In this document: positions 55,548 through 63,096 of the stretch, piece after piece | How positions within the stretch are numbered: the stretch's first letter is position 1 | Layout: the number at the start of each line of letters is the position of its first letter | Assembly: GCA_965220985.1 (NCBI GenBank) | Contig: OZ244854.1 | Span: forward strand, 2,728,001 to 2,792,000 | From: JAPPHA01 sp965220985 | Lineage (GTDB): Bacteria > Pseudomonadota > Alphaproteobacteria > Rhodobacterales > Rhodobacteraceae | Direction: 5' to 3' | Length of the DNA: 64,000 nucleotides | Position numbers and translations under genes: made by a program | The notes under the pieces: model-generated | What the model saw: the letters and a program-made list of their open reading frames with translations, nothing else | The model's database searches: none | What the model was told of the DNA's origin: nothing

Positions 55548-56555
55548 TCAAAGAGCCTCCGCCTTGGCAAGCGAGTGGACATCGTCGAGCCGCGCTGCTT
55601 CCAGATCCGTCTCCGTGATTCCGAGATCCTCGCCTACCAGTTGCTCGATTCCACGCACGAGAGCCAGCGCGTCGAGGCCATAGTGTCGCATCAAGTAGCC
55701 GCGAGACCCTCCATGGGCGTAAGTGTCCTTGAGGCCCAGCCTGACCAAACGCTTGCCAACACCCGCATCGGCAATCGTCTCGGCAACAAGACTGCCGATC
55801 CCGCCTTCGGTGACGTGGTTCTCGAGCGTGATCACGCCCGATCGCACCGACCCGACGTGATCGAGAAGCGCACCGTGGTCAAACGGCTTGATGGTGTGAA
55901 GGTGCAGATGTCGGATTCCCATGCCAGCGCGGGAGAGCGCTGATCTCGCCCGCATCGCTTCTTCCGTGCAGATGCCTGCCGTCACCACGAGAATGTCGTC
56001 TCCCAGGGACAACTCGCGCATCTCTCCGACCTTGATAGGTGTCGTGAACAGGCGCGGTACCGAACCCCGCAGGACTCGGCACCAAACCGGTCCATCGATG
56101 CTGTCAGCAGCCTCGCAAATGCTCTCGACTTCCGTCGCGTCGCCAGTCTCGAGAATGCTCATGTTGGGAATCGAGCGCATGACCGAGATGTCCTCGATCG
56201 ACTGGTGCGTCATGCCCCCGGGCGTGGTGACCCCGGGAAGAAACCCCATCAGCCTGACCTTGCGACGAGGGTAGGCGATCGACGCCACGAGTTGGTCATA
56301 GGGTCGCCGATACATGAACACGCCGAACGTGTGAATGAATGGCCGAAAGCCCGCCAGTCCCAAACCGCCCGCAAAACTCATCATGTTTTGTTCGGCCATG
56401 CCCAGCGACAGGAACTGTTCCGGATGGCGGTCCCGGAAGCCGTCAATCTCGCACGAAGATGTCAGATCCGCCGAAAGACAAAGGATCTCATCGGGATGCT
56501 GCGTCGCGTAGGCCTCGAATGCCCGTGCGTAGGGTCGGGAAACCATCTCCACCAT
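55548..56555 (-). CDS. Transketolase C-terminal subunit (second, paralogous)
   Basis: A 335-residue protein with the pyrimidine-binding domain (GMAEQNMMSFAGGLGLAGF, GMTHQSIEDISVMRSIPNM) and the C-terminal domain (VITLENHVTEGGIGSLVAE). ATG at 56555 shares its A with the final base of the upstream N-subunit stop (TGATG), so the two are translationally coupled. It resembles, but is clearly different from, the subunit at the left end of the window. Substrate could be xylulose 5-phosphate or a specialised sugar phosphate. Confidence 0.9.
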   Translation of the reverse strand: MVEMVSRPYARAFEAYATQHPDEILCLSADLTSSCEIDGFRDRHPEQFLSLGMAEQNMMSFAGGLGLAGFRPFIHTFGVFMYRRPYDQLVASIAYPRRKVRLMGFLPGVTTPGGMTHQSIEDISVMRSIPNMSILETGDATEVESICEAADSIDGPVWCRVLRGSVPRLFTTPIKVGEMRELSLGDDILVVTAGICTEEAMRARSALSRAGMGIRHLHLHTIKPFDHGALLDHVGSVRSGVITLENHVTEGGIGSLVAETIADAGVGKRLVRLGLKDTYAHGGSRGYLMRHYGLDALALVRGIEQLVGEDLGITETDLEAARLDDVHSLAKAEAL

Positions 56556-57487
56556 CAATGGCTTCCTTTGTATGCGACAGGGTCGATGCCGAGCGACTCC
56601 GCGATCCCAGTGTTCATCGCGGCACGTTCGGCCTCGGACTTGAATCGCACGTAATGCAACCGTGGAAACCGCGACTGGAGCGTCGGCATGCCCTGGTAAG
56701 GCGAGGAATTTGCCAGTATGATCAATGGCTTGCCCTCGTGCGGGGTTTTGGATGCAGCGCGGATTTCATCGAGATCGTGAGCATCCACCCATACGGCGAC
56801 ACCGCCAAACTGCTCGATCTTCGCCTTGATGTCGCCCACCTCCATGACCGAGGACATGGCACCGTCGCACTGCTGCCCGTTCACGTCCATGATGGCACAC
56901 AGGTTGTCGATTTCGTGATGCGACGCTGCCTGAATCGCCTCCCAGGTCTGGCCCTCCTGGACTTCGCCGTCGGACATGAACACCCAGGTTCGTCCAGTCT
57001 CACCTTTCCGTTTGCGTCCCCATGCGAGGCCCGCAGCAGTCGAAAATCCGATGCCGAGCGTGCCGTTGTGCACCTCCATGCCAGGGCTGTGCTCAGCGCC
57101 GATCATCTCGACCGAAGAACCATCCTGGTTGAACATCTCGAGGCCTTCGGGCGCCATGCGACCGACCTCGACCAGCGTGGCGTAGGTCACGAGAGCGTAG
57201 TGAGCAGGTGCGATGAAAAGGCGGTCAAGATCGGGCTTGGCCGGGCCGTTGTATCCCGCACCAGTGCGATACCCGGTGTTTGACGCAGATGGTACACCGC
57301 CGAACGGTTTCGGGATCATCGGCAGGGTGGGAGGCCCAAGGTTCAGCTCTTCATTGTACAGCCAAGCCAACTGTTCGGCCGCCGAACACGCCTGGCTGAG
57401 ATAGCCCCCATTGTTTCGGATCGCGTGTTCGTATACCCGGCGGCGGATCCCGAGGGCGACATCATCGGTTGTCTTGACATTCCTCAT
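56555..57487 (-). CDS. Transketolase N-terminal (ThDP-binding) subunit
   Basis: A 310-residue protein with the thiamine-diphosphate domain: SPGMEVHNGTLGIGFSTAAG and VFMSDGEVQEGQTWEAIQAA, the Mg2+/ThDP motif (Gly-Asp-Gly in most enzymes, here Ser-Asp-Gly), then IMDVNGQQCDG. It pairs with the C subunit that overlaps it. Split transketolases occur in specialised pathways such as apulose-phosphate or sulfosugar metabolism as well as in ordinary pentose metabolism. It is divergent from the molybdoenzyme operon across only 83 bases. Confidence 0.9.
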   Translation of the reverse strand: MRNVKTTDDVALGIRRRVYEHAIRNNGGYLSQACSAAEQLAWLYNEELNLGPPTLPMIPKPFGGVPSASNTGYRTGAGYNGPAKPDLDRLFIAPAHYALVTYATLVEVGRMAPEGLEMFNQDGSSVEMIGAEHSPGMEVHNGTLGIGFSTAAGLAWGRKRKGETGRTWVFMSDGEVQEGQTWEAIQAASHHEIDNLCAIMDVNGQQCDGAMSSVMEVGDIKAKIEQFGGVAVWVDAHDLDEIRAASKTPHEGKPLIILANSSPYQGMPTLQSRFPRLHYVRFKSEAERAAMNTGIAESLGIDPVAYKGSH

Positions 57488-57501
57488 GGTGTCCCCGCAC
57501 C

Positions 57502-57541
57502 GACTTTACAAAAGTCACTATTTCTATCATATGTCAAAGTC
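57502..57541. promoter_or_regulatory. Candidate operator between transketolase and molybdoenzyme operons
   Basis: GACTTT at 57502-57507 and AAAGTC at 57511-57516 form a perfect inverted repeat with a 3-base centre, and a third AAAGTC half site lies at 57536-57541. The A/T-rich segment between them is the only obvious promoter area for both divergent operons. The SorC-type regulator encoded at the end of the plus-strand operon is the natural candidate to bind here. Confidence 0.5.
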
Positions 57542-57570
57542 AAGAACTGGTGCCATCCGAGGAACGGTGC

Positions 57571-59859
57571 ATGGCATTCACGGCATCGCATTGGGGTGCT
57601 TATCAACTTGACGGATCGGGCGGCATCGCGCCGCTGGCCGACGACCCCAACCCATCACGAATCGGACGCGGCTGGATATCGGCGGCGCGTGACACCAGCA
57701 GCCGGATCATGGCGCCGGTCGCCCGGCGCGGATGGCTTGAGGGCGATGCTGGCGAGAACCGGTGCGACGACAGTTTTGTCGAGCTCGACTGGGACGATGC
57801 CATCCGGCTTGTCGCGAGAGAAATCGACCGCGTAAAGGCTACATACGGAAACGGTGCCATTTTCGGCGGCTCGTACGGGTGGGCGAGCGCCGGGCGTTTC
57901 CATCATGCCCAGAGCCAGCTTCATCGATTCTTGTGTCTTGCTGGAGGTTACGTCAGTTCGCGCGAGACCTACTCGCATGCGGCCGCAGAGGTCCTGTTCC
58001 CGCACGTGATCGGAAAACCCAATCGCGCCTTTCAGGACCAGATGACAAGCCTGCGTCTCGTCGCCGAACATTGCGATTTTCTATTGGCATTTGGCGGCAT
58101 ATCAGAACGAACGGCCCAGATTTCCTCTTCGGGTGTCGCGCGACACGATGTCGGAGTGGCACTGGCGCGGCTTCGCGAACGGGGAGCGCAGATCGTCAAT
58201 GTGTCCCCGCGAGGGAGCGACCTTCCCGCGGGTGAATGGGTCTCGATTCGTCCTGGAACGGACACCGCCTTGTTGTTGGCGCTTTCGTTCGAGATCGTGG
58301 CGGCGGGTAACGCCAATGAGGAGTTCCTGGATCAGTTCACGAGCGGATGGCCAGAATGGCGATCGTATCTTCTCGGCGAAACCGACGGCATCGCGAAATC
58401 CGCCGAGTGGGCAGCGGCCATTTGTGACGTCTCTCCCGACTGGATCAGACAGATTGCCCGAGACCTCACCACAAAGCGCAGCATGATCGCGCTGAGTTGG
58501 GGGATGCAACGCTCGGATCACGGCGAACAGGTCATCTGGGCCGGTCTCGGGCTGGCCTGCGTCGTCGGGCAAATCGGCAAACCGGGCACCGGATACGCCT
58601 TCGGCTACGGCTCGACCACCCATGTCGGCCGCGCCGCGCGATTGATCCCTTGGCCATCGATGCCCCAGGGCCAAAATCCGGTGTCCGAATTCATTCCAGT
58701 CGCCCGAATTGCAGACATGCTGCTGAACCCCGGCACTTCCTACCATTACAATGGCGAGCGGCGCAGGTATCCCGACGTCCGTCTGGTCTACTGGTGTGGA
58801 GGCAACCCTTTCCATCACCACCAGGACCTGAATCGGCTCGAATCCGCATGGCGACGCCCCGAAACCGTGGTCATACAGGATCACACCTGGACGGCCACAG
58901 CACGAAGGGCGGATATCGTCTTGCCCGCAACCTCACCGCTCGAACGGGCGGATCTGATGTTGAACCGACGCGATCCGTCCTTGTTCTTCATGTCACCGGT
59001 CCTTGACCCGCCAGGGCAGGCGCGAGACGATTTCGACATCTTCCGTGATCTCGCTCGCGAGTTGGGGTTCGAGGAGAAGTTCTCCGAAAACCGAGATGCC
59101 GACGAATGGCTACGGGTACTCTGGTCCGACGCCGAGAAGGTGGCTACCGAGGCCGGATTCGATCTCCCCGATTTCGACACTTTCAAGAGAGTGGGTCGAT
59201 TTGATGTTCCCGACGCGGAGGAGGAACGGATCGCTATTGGTGACTTCGTGAACGACCCCGAACAAGCGCCACTGGGGACGGAGAGCGGCAAGATCACCCT
59301 TCATAACGCCACGATCACCGGGTTTGGGGCCAAAGGATGTCCCGGACATCCGACTTGGATCGAACCGATGGAATCGCTGCTGTCGGCCGAGGATGACGAA
59401 CTTCACCTGATTTCCGGCCAACCCGACACGCGATTGCACAGCCAGAATGATCGCGGATCCGAGGCCCTGGATGACAAGATCAAGGGACGGGAGCCAGCAT
59501 GGCTTCATCCGAAATCTGCGGCAAGCCGCCGACTTGTCGAAGGGGACATCATTCGCATCTGGAATGAGCGCGGTGCCTGTCTGGCCGGCCTTCGCCATGA
59601 TCCCTTGATCCGGGAGGACTGTATCGCGCTTGCGACAGGTGCCTGGTTCGACCCCCAGGTCGTCGACGGCCAACGGTTGGAGGTTCATGGCAACCCGAAT
59701 GTCCTCACCATCGACAAGGGGAGTTCGGATCTGAGCCAGGGGAACATTGCGCACACGGCGCTCGTTCGTGTCGAGAAGTGGACGAAGTCCCTGCCTGCGC
59801 TCACCATCAATCGACCGCCGCCGATCGCAGAGGGAAGAAATCTGGAGATGGTCGCGTGA
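57571..59859 (+). CDS. Molybdopterin oxidoreductase, BisC/TorA/DMSO-reductase family
   Basis: A 762-residue molybdenum enzyme. FGGSYGWASAGRFHHAQSQ contains the Trp conserved next to the active site and YSHAAAEVLFPHVIG the probable Mo-ligand Ser, as in biotin sulfoxide and TMAO reductases. DWVRQ-type helices and SWGMQRSDHGEQ, then VLPATSPLERADLM, follow the family order. There is no twin-arginine signal and no N-terminal [4Fe-4S] cysteine motif, so it should be cytoplasmic and cluster-free like E. coli BisC (about 740-780 residues). ATG at 57571 has GAGGAA 8 bases upstream; an in-frame GTG at 57550 does not. Its stop overlaps the kinase start (GTGA), placing an S- or N-oxide reductase inside a sugar operon. 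Confidence 0.9.
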   Translation: MAFTASHWGAYQLDGSGGIAPLADDPNPSRIGRGWISAARDTSSRIMAPVARRGWLEGDAGENRCDDSFVELDWDDAIRLVAREIDRVKATYGNGAIFGGSYGWASAGRFHHAQSQLHRFLCLAGGYVSSRETYSHAAAEVLFPHVIGKPNRAFQDQMTSLRLVAEHCDFLLAFGGISERTAQISSSGVARHDVGVALARLRERGAQIVNVSPRGSDLPAGEWVSIRPGTDTALLLALSFEIVAAGNANEEFLDQFTSGWPEWRSYLLGETDGIAKSAEWAAAICDVSPDWIRQIARDLTTKRSMIALSWGMQRSDHGEQVIWAGLGLACVVGQIGKPGTGYAFGYGSTTHVGRAARLIPWPSMPQGQNPVSEFIPVARIADMLLNPGTSYHYNGERRRYPDVRLVYWCGGNPFHHHQDLNRLESAWRRPETVVIQDHTWTATARRADIVLPATSPLERADLMLNRRDPSLFFMSPVLDPPGQARDDFDIFRDLARELGFEEKFSENRDADEWLRVLWSDAEKVATEAGFDLPDFDTFKRVGRFDVPDAEEERIAIGDFVNDPEQAPLGTESGKITLHNATITGFGAKGCPGHPTWIEPMESLLSAEDDELHLISGQPDTRLHSQNDRGSEALDDKIKGREPAWLHPKSAASRRLVEGDIIRIWNERGACLAGLRHDPLIREDCIALATGAWFDPQVVDGQRLEVHGNPNVLTIDKGSSDLSQGNIAHTALVRVEKWTKSLPALTINRPPPIAEGRNLEMVA

Positions 59860-61373
59860 CACGGCTGTGGCTGGGTCTTGATGTGGGAACAACGGCGGTC
59901 AAGGCCGCAGCGTACATGCCAGACGATCGACAGGTGGCCATGGCGGAAGCGCCGAGCGCCGTCACGCAACGACGCGACGGCAGCAGCGAACAGGACATGG
60001 AACAGGTCCGCGAGACAGTCTTCAGCGTGTTGGCGGAACTTGTCAAAAAATGTGACGGCCATGAGTTCGAGGCCCTTGGCGTGGCTGCACAGGGCGACGG
60101 CCTTTGGTGCGTGGCCGACGACGGCAAGGCTGCAGGCCCCGCAATTCTCTGGAATGACACGCGCACAGCCAGCGATCTGGCCAAGCTGGAAAAATCCGGG
60201 GCAACCAAGGTCATCGGCCGCGGTTGCCACACGTCGCTATGGTCTGGAACATCCGGGATCCTGTGGCGCTGGACCCGTGAACATCGCCCTGAGGTGGCAA
60301 AAAACACCGCTCACGTCGTCACTTGCGCCGATTGGGTCGGCTTGTGCCTGACAGGCCGGATCGCGACCGATTTCTCCAACTCATCCATCCCGTTTCTCGA
60401 TTTCGAGGCGCGTGCCTACGCGAGCGAACAGTTGGCTGCCCTCGAATGCGAGGATCTTGCAAGGAAACTGGTGGAGCCTCGCAAGGCCAGCAGTTCCTTG
60501 GGAGGAATCACGAGGCAGACGTCTGAGTCGACCGGTCTCCCGGCAGGCCTTCCTGTGTCGGTTGGCACGCTGGACTTGTCCGCGATGATCGTGGGCATGG
60601 GGATGGACCGACCGGGTCAGACAATGATGATCATGGGGACGACTGCCGTCGTCAACATTCTGACGGACCGGGTCGAGCCGACGGACACGCCAGTGGGCGC
60701 AAGCGTTCTGCATCCGACGTCGGATGCGATCATCAGGGTTCTGGCCCCGACAACCGGAGCTGCCGCATTCGATTGGTTTGCGAGCCTGCACCCGAAGAGC
60801 ATCCGAGCGGCCTCTGCGAGCGAGACCGCAGAACGCATGACCGAATTGGTGCAGGAGGTTCCACCGGGTGCGAACGGCGTCACGTTCTTGCCGTATCTGA
60901 ACGGCGAGCGGGCGCCATTTGTTGCCCCTGACATTCGCGGGGCATTCCACGGGCTTTCTGCCACGACAACGACCGGCGAAATGGGACGTGCTGTCATGGA
61001 GGGAGCGGCCCTCAGCTTGCGCCATTGCTTCGAAGCCGAGGGAGGCCTGCCGTCATCTCCCGTGCAACTGACTGGCGGTGGCGCGCGCAACCCGGTCTGG
61101 TGCCAGATCATCGCTGACGTGGTCGGTCAGCCGGTTCTCGTCAGTTCGGCGGCCGATCACGGTCTTTGGGGGGCTGCTGCCCTCGGTGCATCCGTTGCCG
61201 GTCACGGCGATGCGGTCGAGCTTGCGGCGCGGCGCAACGAGGGACTCGACGCCTACGAACCCAAGGAGAACGAGAGGTATCACGCTGTTTTTGAACGGTA
61301 TTCGATCATCTCTTCCCATCAGCGCCGGCTTCAGTCGGAATTGGCGTCCACGCTCAGCGAGAGTCTTCCATGA
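59856..61373 (+). CDS. FGGY-family carbohydrate kinase
   Basis: A 505-residue sugar kinase. LGLDVGTTAVKAAAYMPDD is the phosphate-1 motif, GVAAQGDGLWCVADDG the substrate loop, LPYLNGERAPFVAPDIRG the FGGY-type signature and QLTGGGARNPVWCQIIADV the adenosine motif. The AQGDGLW segment recalls L-xylulose (LyxK) and erythritol (EryA) kinases rather than xylulokinase or glycerol kinase. The GTG start at 59856 overlaps the molybdoenzyme stop; GGAG lies upstream. It overlaps the dehydrogenase by 4 bases (ATGA). Substrate: a ketose or polyol, not determined. Confidence 0.88.
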   Translation: MTRLWLGLDVGTTAVKAAAYMPDDRQVAMAEAPSAVTQRRDGSSEQDMEQVRETVFSVLAELVKKCDGHEFEALGVAAQGDGLWCVADDGKAAGPAILWNDTRTASDLAKLEKSGATKVIGRGCHTSLWSGTSGILWRWTREHRPEVAKNTAHVVTCADWVGLCLTGRIATDFSNSSIPFLDFEARAYASEQLAALECEDLARKLVEPRKASSSLGGITRQTSESTGLPAGLPVSVGTLDLSAMIVGMGMDRPGQTMMIMGTTAVVNILTDRVEPTDTPVGASVLHPTSDAIIRVLAPTTGAAAFDWFASLHPKSIRAASASETAERMTELVQEVPPGANGVTFLPYLNGERAPFVAPDIRGAFHGLSATTTTGEMGRAVMEGAALSLRHCFEAEGGLPSSPVQLTGGGARNPVWCQIIADVVGQPVLVSSAADHGLWGAAALGASVAGHGDAVELAARRNEGLDAYEPKENERYHAVFERYSIISSHQRRLQSELASTLSESLP

Positions 61374-62446
61374 CACGCATGATGCAGGCTGCCGTTCAGT
61401 ACGGAATCGACGACATTCGGGTCGAAGAGCGACCCGTTCCGGAAATCGGACCCGGCGAAATGCTGATGAAGACGCTTGCCTGCGGCCTCTGCGGCGGCGA
61501 GGCCATGGCATGGTACAAGACCGAGCCGAAGGTCTTGGGTCACGAAGCCGTGGGCGAAGTGGTGGAGGTTGGAACAGGCGTCACGCAGTTTCGAGTCGGA
61601 GATCGAGTGTTCGTGAACCACCATGTCGGGCGGATCGATTCCCATCTCTCGCGCCGAGGCCATTTCACCCGCGATCCTTACTACAAGTCGACGGGACTGG
61701 ATCCCGGGGGCGTGTGCGAATACTTCCGTGTGAGCGCCCAGCACTTGGCCATGGACGCTCACAAGCTCCCCGACTGCGTTTCGACCGAGGCCGCCGTGAC
61801 GATCGAACCCTGGTCCTGCGTTCTCTCGGGTCTCAAGGTATGCCACATCCAGCCAGGCGATACCGTGGCGGTTGTCGGCGCAGGATTCATGGGGCAGGGG
61901 TTTGTTCACCTGGCGCCACTGTTCGGTGCCGGAAAAGTCGTCGCGATCGACTTCTCCGATTGGCGCCTTGCCAAGGCAAGAGAATTCGGTGCGACCGGCG
62001 CGATAAATCCAAAGACCGAAGACCCTGAAGCCGCATTGCGCGAAATCAACAACGGGCGGTTGGCGGATACCGTCATTGTCACGGCGCCTTTGCCGTCGGC
62101 CTGGGATCAGGCGATGAAACTGGTCGAGGTTGGCGGTTGTCTGCATCTTGGAGCGCCGTTGCCGCCTGACACGGATTGGGTGCGCGACGGCAATTCGGCA
62201 TATTTCGACCAGATCACGGTCACTTCGCGCTATTCGTCCGATCATACCGATACATACGGTTACATCCGCCTGCTCGAAGCCGGGCGGGTCGATGCCGATG
62301 CGGCCATCTCGCACCGTTTTGGCATCGAGGATTCGGCCAAAGCGTTTCGGCTTTTGGTGGAGGCAGGCAATTCGCTGAAGATCGTCGTCTATCCGCGCGG
62401 CGTGCCTGACGGGATCGGAAAGGGGGCGTCTTGCTCGAATCGCTGA
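61370..62446 (+). CDS. Zinc-type medium-chain dehydrogenase, probable polyol dehydrogenase
   Basis: A 358-residue MDR enzyme. LACGLCGGEAMAWYKTEPKVLGHEAVGEV holds the catalytic-zinc Cys and Glu (shown in two stretches: CGLCGGEA and LGHEA), VAVVGAGFMGQG the NAD(P) site. The usual structural-zinc lobe with four Cys is absent: the segment near residues 84-105 reads HHVGRIDSHLSRRGHFT. It would oxidise a sugar alcohol or reduce a ketose. Translationally coupled to the kinase before and the aldolase after (16-base overlap). Confidence 0.88.
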   Translation: MTRMMQAAVQYGIDDIRVEERPVPEIGPGEMLMKTLACGLCGGEAMAWYKTEPKVLGHEAVGEVVEVGTGVTQFRVGDRVFVNHHVGRIDSHLSRRGHFTRDPYYKSTGLDPGGVCEYFRVSAQHLAMDAHKLPDCVSTEAAVTIEPWSCVLSGLKVCHIQPGDTVAVVGAGFMGQGFVHLAPLFGAGKVVAIDFSDWRLAKAREFGATGAINPKTEDPEAALREINNGRLADTVIVTAPLPSAWDQAMKLVEVGGCLHLGAPLPPDTDWVRDGNSAYFDQITVTSRYSSDHTDTYGYIRLLEAGRVDADAAISHRFGIEDSAKAFRLLVEAGNSLKIVVYPRGVPDGIGKGASCSNR

Positions 62447-63096
62447 AAGAAGAGGTCTGCGAACAGAACCTTGAACTGCCACGAAACGGTCTAGTGGTTG
62501 GATCCGGCGGCAATGTCTCCGGCCGTGACCCCGAGACGGGGCTGATCGTCATCAAGCCGTCGGGGGTGAAGTTCTCGAAACTGACGCCGAAGACGATGGT
62601 GGTCGTCGACATCGAGGGATCAGTGGTCGACGGGGACATGAAGCCCTCGGTCGATACGGGCATTCACCTTCATCTCTATCGGCACCGCGGCGACGTGAGC
62701 GGCATCTGCCACACCCATTCGCCATATGCCACGAGCTTTGCCGCGCGCGGAGAGGCGATTCCGGCTGTTCTGACCCCGATCTCCCACATACTCGGCCGCG
62801 ACGTTCCGTGTTCGCGATATGCCACACCGGGCGAAGTCGACACCGGAGAGGCAATCGTCGAAGCGGCCGATGGCGGCATGGCGGCGCTGGTCAAGGCACA
62901 CGGCGTCTTTACGATGGGGACAACGGCCAGCGAGGCGACCTCGATCGCGATGTACATTGAAGAAGCTGCGAAGACGATACATCTCGCAATGTTGCGCGGG
63001 CCGGTGGAAGAACTTCCGCAAAAAGAGATCGACCGGTGTTACGCGTGGTTCCGCCGGCATTACGGTCAGTCCGGCGACAAAGATCCAGCGTCATGA
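62431..63096 (+). CDS. Class II aldolase/epimerase, L-ribulose-5-phosphate 4-epimerase (AraD)-like
   Basis: A 221-residue class II aldolase-fold protein. GGNVSGRDPETGLIVIKPSG is the phosphate site, ICHTHSPYATSFAA has the two zinc His and LVKAHGVFTMG the third. The segment GRDVPCSRYATPGEVDTGEAIVEA and the C-terminal RHYGQ resemble AraD/SgbE/UlaF epimerases more than fuculose-phosphate aldolases. The start is TTG at 62431 with GGAAAGGGGG just before it, inside the dehydrogenase gene. It overlaps the SorC gene by 4 bases. An epimerase would make D-xylulose 5-phosphate, which transketolase uses. Confidence 0.85.
   Translation: MLESLKEEVCEQNLELPRNGLVVGSGGNVSGRDPETGLIVIKPSGVKFSKLTPKTMVVVDIEGSVVDGDMKPSVDTGIHLHLYRHRGDVSGICHTHSPYATSFAARGEAIPAVLTPISHILGRDVPCSRYATPGEVDTGEAIVEAADGGMAALVKAHGVFTMGTTASEATSIAMYIEEAAKTIHLAMLRGPVEELPQKEIDRCYAWFRRHYGQSGDKDPAS

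Noticed and set aside
55360..55683. Plus-strand 107-codon frame in the palindrome-containing gap
   Set aside because: Extends into the antisense of the transketolase gene, lacks a ribosome site and resembles nothing known.
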